From a virus, in the IMG/VR virus record IMGVR_UViG_3300025913_000044, positions 1-54,693 of that record: DNA of 54,693 bases; one strand, 5' to 3'. Shown here piece by piece: positions 33,624 to 42,390 of the stretch; the stretch's first letter is position 1, and every line of letters begins with the position of its first letter. The notes below the pieces were generated by a model that was given only the letters and a program-made list of their open reading frames with translations, did no database searches and was not told the origin of the DNA. A program made the translations under genes and the position numbers.

Positions 33624-35123
33624 TTACTGGTTGTTCGGGGTTTGGAACGTGTCGGTCGGGAAGGTTCCCGCAACCGCTGAGCCTGGAGGCAGCGCCGGAG
33701 GCGTGGTCGTGCCAGCCGGGATAAACCCAGCAGGCAGCGGGCACGTAGGCAACGCGCTGTTGTATTCCTGCGCCGGGTAGCCCGGATCGGCGTGGCAGGT
33801 GTTGATGTTGGGGATGCACTGTTGCTCCGCTTTGTGGAACCACGATTGCATAAACTCATAGTGCTTGGGCCGCACATAGTATTTGAACCAGGAGATGAAC
33901 TGCCCCTTGTTCTCCCACTTGTTGCCGATGGCCACACCGTTGGAGTCCGCGCCCAGGTCGTGCATGGCGAAGCGCCATTTGCCACCAAAGTCGCGGTGAC
34001 CGTAAGGCATTTCCGGGTTGAGCGGACGCGCATCCGGAACCAAGAGTTCCATGCCCTGCTTATGGGTGATGAAGGACAGGCGGAACTGCGCCCGGTCGAA
34101 GTCCGGGTTGGTGTCCGAGCCCAGACCCGAAGCGCCACCGGCACCACTGGTCACGCCGTTGCGATACGGCAGGATGACCTGGTAGCGGTAACGGTTGCCG
34201 TTGCCACCGTTGGCACTGGCGCCCAGGTCCTGCACGAAGTTGAAGCGCAGACCCATCTCGTCGACCCGGACCATGAAGTTGCCCACCTGGCCGGAGAAGC
34301 CGTAGCGCCAGTACTGGTTGGCCGCACTCCATTCGGTGAAGCGCCAGTTGCCCGAGACTGAAGGCGTGCCGCCCTGGCCCTGTGCCCCGCCCAACTTGTC
34401 GAGCAGCCAGCAGGTGTCCATGTCGCTGACCAGCTCGATGTAAGGAGCGGTTTCCTTGTAGGGATTCTTGCCCGCATAGCCCACTCGCATCAGGGGCGAG
34501 AACTGGCTCTGGAGCATTTGGGGCGCGAGCAGGAAAATGTTGTTCGGGTTGCAACTGCAATCGAAGTAAATCTCCTCGTCCAGGAGCGGCCCGCCCATGG
34601 TCCACTGGAAGGTGAAGGGCGTCAGGCTGGAGTTTGCCTGGAGCTTGCTCTTGCTCCACTGGAGGCAACGCTTGCGCAGGTAATTGGAGCTGATAGCCGT
34701 GGTGGCGGGGCGCAAAATCTCGTTGATGATTTGGGCGATGTGCTGCTCCGCGTGGGTGATGTGCATGTCCTGGTCATAGCAAATGAGCGGAGTGCCCCAG
34801 GTCTGTTGCTCGGCAAAGTAGGTCAGCCGATCCGCGCCCCAGCCGATTTGGTTCTCGGTGATGTCGCAGGAATTGCCTGAGCAGCCCGGCCCGTTGGCCA
34901 CCACCTGTTTCCAGGTCTTGGTGGTGTTGGGGAACACGCTGCGGAAGCGGTCTTGGGTGATTTGCACCGGGGTCCCCATCGGGGTGGTGCCTGTGGATAC
35001 GTTGAGGAGCCAGCCATCGGTAGGCCTGATATCCTCCATAATCAGTTCGTCAAATCTGGGAGTTTGGTCAACCATGAACTGACCAAAGTCGCAGGCTTGG
35101 ATAACTCCTGTTGGACAAGACAT
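33624..35123 (-). CDS. Probable major capsid protein
   Basis: A 499-residue protein. It lies directly downstream of the scaffold-like gene (with an endonuclease between them), has the expected size, and is rich in mixed strand and aromatic segments with no enzyme motif. It has unusual Cys pairs (FDCSCNPNN near residue 185; a few more around 80-95) and a Pro/Gly-rich C-terminal tail. The identification comes from order (portal, scaffold, capsid), length and composition, not from sequence recognition. Confidence 0.75.
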   Translation of the reverse strand: MSCPTGVIQACDFGQFMVDQTPRFDELIMEDIRPTDGWLLNVSTGTTPMGTPVQITQDRFRSVFPNTTKTWKQVVANGPGCSGNSCDITENQIGWGADRLTYFAEQQTWGTPLICYDQDMHITHAEQHIAQIINEILRPATTAISSNYLRKRCLQWSKSKLQANSSLTPFTFQWTMGGPLLDEEIYFDCSCNPNNIFLLAPQMLQSQFSPLMRVGYAGKNPYKETAPYIELVSDMDTCWLLDKLGGAQGQGGTPSVSGNWRFTEWSAANQYWRYGFSGQVGNFMVRVDEMGLRFNFVQDLGASANGGNGNRYRYQVILPYRNGVTSGAGGASGLGSDTNPDFDRAQFRLSFITHKQGMELLVPDARPLNPEMPYGHRDFGGKWRFAMHDLGADSNGVAIGNKWENKGQFISWFKYYVRPKHYEFMQSWFHKAEQQCIPNINTCHADPGYPAQEYNSALPTCPLPAGFIPAGTTTPPALPPGSAVAGTFPTDTFQTPNNQ

Positions 35124-35300
35124 ATTTTGAAATTAGTTATTCTTCGTTTCAGTTTTCGGCTCAGCGCAAACGCGCACGAGCACGGTTTGGGAGTCGGACG
35201 AAGAAGAACTTCTATGGCCTGTCCGCAGGCTTTCCGCTTTAACGCGCGGTTGAACGTCGACCTGGCGGCCAGCCAGTCTTACAACTAAGGCAATACCCCT
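35124..35300 (-). promoter_or_regulatory. Leader of the capsid gene, with hairpins
   Basis: A 177-base gap between the HNH gene end and the capsid start. Read leftward it contains CTGGC/GCCAG around TGGCC and GCCTG-CGGA-CAGGC with a tetraloop. A capsid promoter or translational control site would be expected here, but no clear -10/-35 pair was found and no strong ribosome-binding site precedes the ATG. Confidence 0.45.
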
Positions 35301-35810
35301 TTACACCGACATCAGCTTTACCGTCAACATGATTCTAAGGAACTGATGGACTCGGCTGTGGCAAAGGTCGCACACATCATCGAAGTTCCGGGTCCTCCTT
35401 TCGTAGTCGTAGTGGTGAAACTGAGTGCCTGGATTTCCGCAGAAAACACACTCCTGCCTTCTTATTTTGCCACGATACAGCAATCCTGTGGCATAAGCCC
35501 TGGCCGTCTCGATCCTCCTGGCGTCGTTTCCAGAGTATCTTTCGGACCACTTCCTTGACCTGGAAATGTTCTGATACTCCAGTTTGCACTTTGGACAGTA
35601 GGGTTGTGAGCCTCTCTCGTTTGTTAAGCATTTCGGGCAAAGGTGAACGTCACCGCGACGCCTTCTACGGCAGGACGGAGGTCCCTTTCGGATTGCCCTG
35701 GCTCGGCCTTCGCATCCTCGGCACCACAGGCTCAGACCGTCCCTGCGATTACTGTCCCTGTTGAACTCCAGTTCCGTGAGCTCATGCCTGCACTTACTAC
35801 ACGTTTTCAT
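35301..35810 (-). CDS. Zinc-rich HNH-type homing endonuclease
   Basis: A 169-residue protein starting at MKTCSKCRHEL; a longer frame upstream lacks support. It carries three CxxC knuckles near the N-terminus and middle (CSKC, CRGC, CPKC) and a C-terminal HNH-like core: CVFCGNPGTQFHHYDYERRT followed by CDLCHSRVHQF, with the HH...N/D...H set and four zinc Cys. This matches recombination endonuclease VII/HNH mobile genes. It sits between scaffold and capsid genes, a common insertion site. Confidence 0.75.
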   Translation of the reverse strand: MKTCSKCRHELTELEFNRDSNRRDGLSLWCRGCEGRARAIRKGPPSCRRRRRGDVHLCPKCLTNERGSQPYCPKCKLEYQNISRSRKWSERYSGNDARRIETARAYATGLLYRGKIRRQECVFCGNPGTQFHHYDYERRTRNFDDVCDLCHSRVHQFLRIMLTVKLMSV

Positions 35811-35893
35811 ATTTGCCTTCACAAACGCCCAGCCGTTGATAGTGAAGGCTACCAACGGCCAGGACTTCCCCGGCTGTACAGGCCGGAACAATT

Positions 35894-37201
35894 TTACTTA
35901 GCAGCGATTTTGGAAAGACCCTCCCGGATGCGGTTCCAGGCTGCCCCTTTGGTCTCCACCGGAGCCGAGGTTGTAGAGCTGCCACCGGTGCCGGGTTCAG
36001 TTTCCTTGTACTGCGAAAGCTCCTTCTGGAGCTCGTTGATACGGGCCTGGGCTGCGCCATACTGCGCGCGCAATCGCCCGAAGGCCGCAGCCCGAAGTCG
36101 CACCGCGGCGTGACGCTTCACGATGGCGGCACGTTGCTCGGCGCTCAGGCGCGGGTCGTTGGGGTTTTCGGCAAAGGCCCGGTCCACCAACTCGAATCCT
36201 TTGGCCAGGCGCTGATTGCCGTCCTGGTCGCCGTCGACCGGCTTGAAGTAGGCCCCCAGCTTTTCATCCGCCAGGTATTCGGCGTTGGCCTTTTCCCAGC
36301 CCTCCTTGATTTGGCTCACCGTTTGAGCGGCCACCTGCTGGCTTTGCTCGGAGCGTTCCTTGTCCCGTTTAATGCTGCCTTCGCGGGCTTCCTTGAGGGC
36401 GGTCTCCTGGGCTTCGTGCAGGCCGATGATTTCCTTACGATAGGCCATTACGTCGTCGGCAAAGGAGCCGAACACCGCTTCGGCTGCCGCCCGGGCCTTG
36501 CCCAGGGGTAACTGGACGATGTCGGCTAAGTCCTGAACGCCAGCCGCGCGCTCCTGGCCAGTGCCCGGGTCGGCGATGGCAATCTCGCTCAATTCCTTTA
36601 CCGCGCGAGCCCAGGCTTTCTCGTAGGGCTCCTGGTATTTGGTTTTGAACTCCGAGCTCTTGGCGTAGTTGGTGAAGCGCACCTCGGTCTCCAGCTCCTC
36701 GTTCTGCTTGCGCAGTTGCTCGATGGTGGTCTGGAACTCCTGAATGCGTTTGGGGTCACCGCCCACTTTCTTGACCTCCACTAACTCACTCTCGGCTTTG
36801 GTGGCGCGGGCCTTGTATTCGTCGACCAGCTTCCAGGGATTCTTTTTCTCACCCGGCTTGGAGGCGGCCTCTGCACTTTGGGATGACTCAGTCGTGGGCT
36901 TCGGTGCTCCAGAGTCCACTTTGGGTGCCTCGGCGTCCACTTTGGGTGCCTCTTCCCCAGGCTTGGGGTCCTGGGCAGCGGGGGCGTCCGGGGTCTCGAA
37001 GAACTGGGGCTTAGCCTTCTTGCGCAGCTCCTGGAACATGCGCTCGGTGGCGCTGCCCTTTTTGGGTTCAGGGGCCTTGGGGCCAGTGTCGATGCTGGCG
37101 GCCGTGACATGGATTTCCCCCTTGGGTGGTGGAGCCGCTGGGGGAGCAGCCGGGGCGGACGGAGCGGCCGGGGCTGGAGCGGCGAGAGTTTCAGCAGGCA
37201 T
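35894..37201 (-). CDS. Scaffold-like capsid assembly protein
   Basis: A 435-residue protein. The N-terminal 120 residues are Pro/Ala/Lys-rich and disordered and include a duplicated segment (APKVDAEAPKVDSGAPKP; the gene has a 17-base direct repeat there). The rest is highly charged and helical with long coiled-coil stretches (QEFQTTIEQLRKQNEELETE). Low hydrophobicity, high charge and location just upstream of the capsid gene fit an internal scaffold. Start coupled by TAATG to the 99-residue gene. Confidence 0.75.
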   Translation of the reverse strand: MPAETLAAPAPAAPSAPAAPPAAPPPKGEIHVTAASIDTGPKAPEPKKGSATERMFQELRKKAKPQFFETPDAPAAQDPKPGEEAPKVDAEAPKVDSGAPKPTTESSQSAEAASKPGEKKNPWKLVDEYKARATKAESELVEVKKVGGDPKRIQEFQTTIEQLRKQNEELETEVRFTNYAKSSEFKTKYQEPYEKAWARAVKELSEIAIADPGTGQERAAGVQDLADIVQLPLGKARAAAEAVFGSFADDVMAYRKEIIGLHEAQETALKEAREGSIKRDKERSEQSQQVAAQTVSQIKEGWEKANAEYLADEKLGAYFKPVDGDQDGNQRLAKGFELVDRAFAENPNDPRLSAEQRAAIVKRHAAVRLRAAAFGRLRAQYGAAQARINELQKELSQYKETEPGTGGSSTTSAPVETKGAAWNRIREGLSKIAAK

Positions 37202-37500
37202 TAGACCTTGTGGTTGAGGTTAGCGATGGAGACTCCCCGGTCCAGCAGGGTGGGAGCCTCGGAGAGATTGCGCAGCACAGCCACAAACTCCTGAGCTCCG
37301 ATGAGCCGGAACTGGTTTGCCCCGGCCACGTTGAAGTTTTCGGTCGAGAGCTCGGTGACCTGCCTCTGGTAATGGAGCAGGGCGAAGTCGATGGCGCGCT
37401 CAAACTCGCGGCTGGCGACCATGTCGCGATGCTTGGAAACACTGTCAGGACTGGCCTGGAATCGGGTCTTGGGAGTGGGATTAGTGATGACTTGGCTCAT
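37201..37500 (-). CDS. Small hypothetical protein upstream of scaffold
   Basis: A 99-residue, helical, soluble protein (SREFERAIDFALLHYQRQVT). It is preceded by a hairpin that is repeated before the gene at 52723. A small head or assembly protein is possible, since it is coupled to the scaffold gene. Not recognised. Confidence 0.65.
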   Translation of the reverse strand: MSQVITNPTPKTRFQASPDSVSKHRDMVASREFERAIDFALLHYQRQVTELSTENFNVAGANQFRLIGAQEFVAVLRNLSEAPTLLDRGVSIANLNHKV

Positions 37501-37529
37501 TAGGTTTTCTTTGGTTTATGGTTTGGGAG

Positions 37530-37562
37530 TATAACCCCGCGACGGTTCTCCGCGAGGTTATA
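37530..37562 (-). promoter_or_regulatory. Leader hairpin, copy 1
   Basis: Read leftward: TATAACCTCGCG pairs with CGCGGGGTTATA (12 pairs with a T-G wobble), about 30 bases before the 99-residue gene start. The 13-base string CGCGGGGTTATAC and ATAACC are shared with the second copy at 52670. There is no T-run after it, so it is not a standard terminator. Confidence 0.6.
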
Positions 37563-37569
37563 GGGATTG

Positions 37570-37773
37570 TTAGTAAAATTTAACCTTCTTATGACCCACA
37601 TGGACCGACTGGTCGGCTTTGATGCCTTTCATGCGGCCCAGGAGCTTGGGCTTCAACTTGGGCCCTATCATCTTGCCGATCATCTTGGTCAAGGGACCCG
37701 CCTGCTGTTTGTCGGCACTAGATAACCCCTGCGGGGGTGAGTAGTTTGGGAATTGTGGATTTAGATCAGACAT
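37570..37773 (-). CDS. Small basic protein
   Basis: A 67-residue protein (start at MSDLNPQF, inside the end of the HNH gene) with a polar Pro/Gln/Ser start and a Lys-rich second half (KPKLLGRMKGIKADQSVHVG). It could bind DNA or contact the head interior. Not recognised. Confidence 0.55.
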   Translation of the reverse strand: MSDLNPQFPNYSPPQGLSSADKQQAGPLTKMIGKMIGPKLKPKLLGRMKGIKADQSVHVGHKKVKFY

Positions 37774-38233
37774 GGTTCCAGGTGGTTCGGCTTCGCACTT
37801 GCCATACGGTGGCTGGAGAAATTCCATACATTTCCGCGATCTGCCTGTGACCGAATCCGCCAGTCGGTCCGCGAATCTCCCGCACTATTTCGGGTGTGAG
37901 CTTAGCCAGACCCTGAGACTCGCCACGGACCTGGTTTCTGCGTCCCTGGGCATCCATGTCGGCTGTGTTTTCCTTGGGAGTTCCGGCATATAGATGGTTT
38001 GGGTTCCAGCAGTTCCTGTGGCCAACGCACGTGTGCAGAATCCACTTACCTTCGGGAATTGGTCCGTGGTGGAGTTCGTAGCTTACGTGATGAACCCTAC
38101 GCTTAACTCCGTTGTGCCTGATGCGTCCATATCCTCCAAGTTCGTCCTCAGGAAACAACCAGCATCCATCACGTGTTATGGTGGTTTTTAGTCTCAGCCG
38201 GTCGATGATTGATGGAAATTTTCTGGCACTCAT
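37766..38233 (-). CDS. HNH homing endonuclease, paralogue of the 33155 gene
   Basis: A 155-residue protein with GCWLF...GGYGRI start, HHGPIPEGKWILHTC, then CWNPNHLYAGTPKENTADM (HNH core) and a C-terminal helix-turn-helix (GHRQIAEMYGISPATVWQVR). It shares the whole layout with the gene at 33155 but runs leftward and is only distantly similar in sequence. Coupled by ATGA to the tiny basic gene before it. Confidence 0.85.
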   Translation of the reverse strand: MSARKFPSIIDRLRLKTTITRDGCWLFPEDELGGYGRIRHNGVKRRVHHVSYELHHGPIPEGKWILHTCVGHRNCWNPNHLYAGTPKENTADMDAQGRRNQVRGESQGLAKLTPEIVREIRGPTGGFGHRQIAEMYGISPATVWQVRSRTTWNHV

Positions 38234-38379
38234 AGGTATTTCACCTTTTTCCTCTTATCGGGGCGAATCACTCCAGACTTTTTACCAATGACCTGGCTCT
38301 CGCGCCGTCCGCGCTTCTGGGGTTTGGAACCTTCAAACTTGGGTCGGTCGACCATGTGTTGGCCGTATTGGCAGCTCAT
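38230..38379 (-). CDS. Tiny, very basic protein
   Basis: A 49-residue protein, starting at an ATGA overlap with the ATP-grasp gene stop and ending in an ATGA overlap with the HNH start, so it sits in a coupled run. It is rich in Lys/Arg/Gln (KPQKRGRRESQVIGKKSG), consistent with nucleic-acid binding. Too short to assign; coupling on both sides supports reality. Confidence 0.55.
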   Translation of the reverse strand: MSCQYGQHMVDRPKFEGSKPQKRGRRESQVIGKKSGVIRPDKRKKVKYL

Positions 38380-39662
38380 AATACGTCTTGGGCTTCGGGC
38401 ATTTCCTGTTCAGTGAAGGGGATACCTTCCTCTTTGGCCGATTCGATTTCCTGGATGATGGAGGTCATGGCTTCCACATCCGCGTTGAGTCCGTCAGGCA
38501 AAAGGTCGGCCATGTCCTTTTGGTCCTGCAACACTTGCTTGGGGCTGTCCCCAATCGAGATGAGCCAGCCCAGGTCACTGGACCCGAATTCGCTGGGCGG
38601 AAAGCAGTAGGTCTCACCCACCTTGCAGCAGGTGTTGAACAGGGCCGAGCCTTCGAGCTCTTCGGGAATCTCGACACTCTCCCAGGTGCCCTCCTCCCGC
38701 TTGGCCGTAATCATGGTCTCGATGGAGAACTGGGCGGCGGGCTTAGGTTGGCAGAGAATTCCGTTGGCTCCCAGCCACACGATGTCGGGGAAGTTTTCCC
38801 AGAGCAAATACTGCGAGCTGGAGCTGGGCATCCCGCCGCGCGTGGTGGCGTCGATGAAGTAAGCCTTGTCGTCCTTGACCCGAATCTCCGAGCTCCATTG
38901 CTGCCGGTATTGGAACCGGTGCAGGATCGGGGCGAAGGCCTCCATCACAGCCTGCACCTGCTCGGGCATCTCCTCGCGCCGGGTCACGGCCGAGAGGTAG
39001 CACTTGTCCTTGCCCTCAACGCCATTGAGCATCAGCTCGGGCCAATGCCCATCCACGCAGTAGGTGTCCCCGCCAATCTCCAGGTCGGTGTCGATGGAGG
39101 GGAATACCAGGAAGCGCAGGAGCGGTCCCATCGGTCCCAGGGACATGCGCAGGCTCTCCAACCAGGCACAGTCCTGCACCCGGTTGCGCCAGTGATGGGT
39201 CTCCATGTCGCCGCGGAACCGGGAGATTTTTACGTACTGGTCCTTCTTATCGTCCAGCCACTCGGCCAGCTCGTCGATGCCCTCGCACACCTGGTAATCA
39301 GGAACGTCCAGGCCCACTTCCTCCAGCACCTTCAGGAACCACTCGCGCCGTTGTTCCAGGTCCATGCCCATCTTGGCACCCCAGACCGGCTTTCCCAGGT
39401 TGGCCAGGTGCACCTGCAAGTCGCGCATTCCCACATCGGGGAACACCCACAGGTCGATGTCGTTGAAGTGGGACCAGGGCTCGCGCACGTGCTCGAACTC
39501 CTCGAACCCGTCCCCGATACTGGCCTGGCGCAGGGAAGGGAAGGAGCGCGTGTCGGGGTTCCAGTAGAGGACCCGCTTAAAGCCCCAACCCAGCCGACGA
39601 GCCATGTTCATGAACAGGCCGGTGTCGACCACGCAGGCGGTGACCTCAGAGGTTTCTTTCAA
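38376..39662 (-). CDS. ATP-grasp-fold ligase-like protein
   Basis: A 428-residue protein. N-terminal residues 1-100 resemble a pre-ATP-grasp Rossmann-like region (VVDTGLFMNMARRLGWGFKR, DIDLWVFPDVGMRDLQVHL, GKPVWGAKMG). The next part has LEQRREWFLKVLEEVGLDVP, then YVKISRFRGDME, the lysine-containing strand of ATP-grasp enzymes, and later IDATTRGGMPSSSSQ. Such enzymes form amide or thioester-like bonds using ATP. TTG start overlapping the previous stop (TTGA). Substrate unknown; position near portal and scaffold is notable, and a link with the ubiquitin-like system is only speculation. Confidence 0.7.
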   Translation of the reverse strand: MKETSEVTACVVDTGLFMNMARRLGWGFKRVLYWNPDTRSFPSLRQASIGDGFEEFEHVREPWSHFNDIDLWVFPDVGMRDLQVHLANLGKPVWGAKMGMDLEQRREWFLKVLEEVGLDVPDYQVCEGIDELAEWLDDKKDQYVKISRFRGDMETHHWRNRVQDCAWLESLRMSLGPMGPLLRFLVFPSIDTDLEIGGDTYCVDGHWPELMLNGVEGKDKCYLSAVTRREEMPEQVQAVMEAFAPILHRFQYRQQWSSEIRVKDDKAYFIDATTRGGMPSSSSQYLLWENFPDIVWLGANGILCQPKPAAQFSIETMITAKREEGTWESVEIPEELEGSALFNTCCKVGETYCFPPSEFGSSDLGWLISIGDSPKQVLQDQKDMADLLPDGLNADVEAMTSIIQEIESAKEEGIPFTEQEMPEAQDVL

Positions 39663-40054
39663 GTTCTGTCAGGAAGTTCCGGCAGGGACTCCAGCTCTTC
39701 CTCGTAAGGTTTCCAGTCCACACCCAGGGCGGCAGCGAGCATCCGTTCGATGCCGGTCGCTATGCAATGTTGGGTTTTGTAGGGGGCCTCAGGACAATCG
39801 CCGGGCTCCTCGTTTGGGTGGTCGGTATAGGAGAACTCCTTGGTGTCGAATTTGTCGACGACCTCCTGGGTAACTCCAGCGTGCTTACACAGCATCACCT
39901 CGACCAGTTCGTGGATTTTAACCAGGAACTCCCTTCGCCAGTCGGACAACTGGCTAACCTTGATTCTCAAGGTGCCGTCAGGTTCGTAATACCAATCACC
40001 TACCGTGGTATATCTCTGTTCTTCGTGCGGGATTGTTTCAATAATGATCTTCAT
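39659..40054 (-). CDS. Hypothetical protein with HExxE-like motif
   Basis: A 131-residue protein with KIHELVEVMLCKHAGV near residue 47 (H-E-x-x-E...H), then APYKTQHCIATGIERMLAAA. The metal-like motif might mark a small peptidase or metal-binding helper, but no complete family signature is seen. It is coupled by overlaps to both the portal gene and the ATP-grasp gene. Confidence 0.6.
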   Translation of the reverse strand: MKIIIETIPHEEQRYTTVGDWYYEPDGTLRIKVSQLSDWRREFLVKIHELVEVMLCKHAGVTQEVVDKFDTKEFSYTDHPNEEPGDCPEAPYKTQHCIATGIERMLAAALGVDWKPYEEELESLPELPDRT

Positions 40055-42381
40055 TCTTCCTCATCGGTGGCTTTGCGCATCCGCTGCTTGTGCGCTTCGT
40101 TCTGGAGGTCCAGGTGGGAGGCTACGGCTTTGGTCTTTAACTCCAGGCCGGACTCAGCCGCCTTGCGTTTCAACTCCAACTGCGTGCGCATGGAGTCCTG
40201 CTTCATCTGTTGTTCGAACTGGATCTGACGCTGGGCGGTTTTCTCGGCGTGACTCTCGCGCGCGTTCTGGGCCTTCACCTTGGCCTGCATCATCATGGCC
40301 TGGACCTTGGCCATATCCTTCGGGTCCGCGCCATTGCCCTGCTGGCTCTGGGCTTTCTTCATCTGCTCCTGCAACCGTTGCGCCATGGCCTTGACCAGGT
40401 TCATCAGCTTGGAGAGGACCTGGGCCATCGCCCGGGCGGTGCCCTGCATCTCTTTGTCCTGGCCCAAGAGCTGGATGAAGCCGTTGGCGTACTGCGCGCA
40501 ATTCTGGAGCCCGGCAATGTCGGGCATGGAACCCATCGGACCCAGGGCTTTGATTTTCTGGTCCATGAGCTGGAGCATGGTGCCGACCACTTCGACCGAG
40601 TTGAGCCCGGGTCGCACGGCCACCTGGACGCCCTGCATGAGGGAGCCAAAGGCCAGTTGCGTGTCGTGGACCGAGTCGCTGATGTGCGGCTGTTCGGGCA
40701 CATAATCCATGGCGCGAGCCGGGTCGTCGGTGATGGCCAGGGTGATGTCGCGCAGAATCTTTCGCTGGGCTTCCGGGTCATACATCGGCCGGAAGTTGGC
40801 CAACTGTTCGGCCTGGGCCATTTCCAAAGTCTTGTTGCCTGCGCCCAGGGTCTGTTCGGGTTCAGCGTCCCAGGCCTCGGGCACCATCATGCGGTCGGGA
40901 ATTTCCCGCAGCAGCTCCTTGCGGGCGGTGACAACGTCAATGTCGCGGCTGTCCTTGCGCAGGAAGCGGCGCAGGATTTCCCGATACTCCTGCTTCTGGT
41001 AGGTGAGGAACTGCTGGACGGCAGCGGCAATGAGGGTGGTGGCCTGGTTGATTTCGGCCATGACCTGGAACTTGGTCTTGCGCTCCGATCCCTGGTTGGT
41101 CTGACTGGACTGGGAGAAGCTCGAAGCGTTGGAACTGATGAGGCTACCGTTTTCCTTAAGGCCCAGCTCCACCAGCCCGGCGTTGACCTGGTAGCGGTCG
41201 GCCGCCTTGATGAACTCCACCGAGTCGTCGATGAAGCCGCGCTGGGCCAGTTCCAGCTTGAGCACGCGCTCGGCGTCGTCGGCGTCTTTGACCCGGAAAT
41301 ACATGAGCAAGGACTCGAACACGGCGCGGGAGAATTCACAGCGCAGCCGGTTTTGCAGGTGGCACACCGAGTAGAGCAGGAAGCCCAGGGACCGGACGGA
41401 GTGAAAGCGGAAGGGAGCCACGGCGGAGAGGTCGGCGAAGGTGCAGCCAAAGATGTGCTCGCGCTGTTCGGCAAAGACGCGGTTACCGGGATTGTAGAGC
41501 CACTGGTTGCGGCCAAACTCCACCGCGGAGTTGCGGCTAAAGGAAGCACTGGCACCCTGGCTGGCCGGGGTGCTCCAGTCATCCAGCACCATGCGCCTGC
41601 GCCAGCCTTCGTGGTCGCCCTCATCGCTCCAGTAGTAGAAGTCGAATACGTCGATGGTGGGCACCTGGTCACCCATGTAGTAGCCGCCATCGCCCTTGAC
41701 CCGTTCCTCGGTCTTGGAGGGACTCCAGGTGTCGGGCCAGTTGGACCCCATGAGGGCCATGCTCTCGCGGTCGATCCACTCCAGGCACTGGTTCACCAGC
41801 CCTCGGTTCCAGCCCTTATCCACTTTATCGCGGTTGGTGAGCCGGATGAGTTCGGGGGCGGTGAGAGAGCGCAGGATGCAGAAGAAAGGCAGGTTCTTGA
41901 AGGTGACGTAGGTGTTGGCCGGGATGAGCAAATCCTCCACACCCAACGGGTCGGGACACCATCGGTCGTTGTTCTCCCAGCAGGAGGGCCCGATGCCGTG
42001 CAGCACGTTCAGGGCAATCTTGCTGCGGACATTCTCGTAATAGTTCAGGGACTTTTTCATGCGCCGATTGATGACGCTGGTCATCAGGTTCTGGCGCAGG
42101 GTGCGTTTGCTGCCCGCCCCGGCATCGGTGGTGGCGCGGAAATAGTTGCCCGGTTTAAGGATGGCCTGCTGGGCCTGCATCCGGGCGTCGTGCATCAGCC
42201 GGGTGGACTCCAGGAAGTTGACGTTGATGTTGATGTTGTTGGCCTCAACCTCTTCGTCGGTGTAGGGCGGCTGCCCGTTATTGAGGCCGTTGATGCGGGT
42301 GCGGTTCAAGTCGCGCGGCCAGTCGGCGCATCTCATCTCCCAGCAGATTTGCTGGACCTGCTCCGCGTTCTTGAATTCCAT
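40051..42381 (-). CDS. Portal protein
   Basis: A 776-residue protein, a plausible size for large podovirus portals. It has the expected mix of helices and strands, with a long charged C-terminal coiled region (MQAKVKAQNARESHAEKTAQ and beyond) and a stalk-like middle (LRRFLRKDSRDIDVVTAR). Position just upstream of the ATP-grasp, scaffold and capsid genes supports this. The ring-shaped portal is the DNA channel where the terminase docks. Recognition is by layout and general features. Confidence 0.75.
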   Translation of the reverse strand: MEFKNAEQVQQICWEMRCADWPRDLNRTRINGLNNGQPPYTDEEVEANNININVNFLESTRLMHDARMQAQQAILKPGNYFRATTDAGAGSKRTLRQNLMTSVINRRMKKSLNYYENVRSKIALNVLHGIGPSCWENNDRWCPDPLGVEDLLIPANTYVTFKNLPFFCILRSLTAPELIRLTNRDKVDKGWNRGLVNQCLEWIDRESMALMGSNWPDTWSPSKTEERVKGDGGYYMGDQVPTIDVFDFYYWSDEGDHEGWRRRMVLDDWSTPASQGASASFSRNSAVEFGRNQWLYNPGNRVFAEQREHIFGCTFADLSAVAPFRFHSVRSLGFLLYSVCHLQNRLRCEFSRAVFESLLMYFRVKDADDAERVLKLELAQRGFIDDSVEFIKAADRYQVNAGLVELGLKENGSLISSNASSFSQSSQTNQGSERKTKFQVMAEINQATTLIAAAVQQFLTYQKQEYREILRRFLRKDSRDIDVVTARKELLREIPDRMMVPEAWDAEPEQTLGAGNKTLEMAQAEQLANFRPMYDPEAQRKILRDITLAITDDPARAMDYVPEQPHISDSVHDTQLAFGSLMQGVQVAVRPGLNSVEVVGTMLQLMDQKIKALGPMGSMPDIAGLQNCAQYANGFIQLLGQDKEMQGTARAMAQVLSKLMNLVKAMAQRLQEQMKKAQSQQGNGADPKDMAKVQAMMMQAKVKAQNARESHAEKTAQRQIQFEQQMKQDSMRTQLELKRKAAESGLELKTKAVASHLDLQNEAHKQRMRKATDEEE

Positions 42382-42390
42382 TACGGTGCT

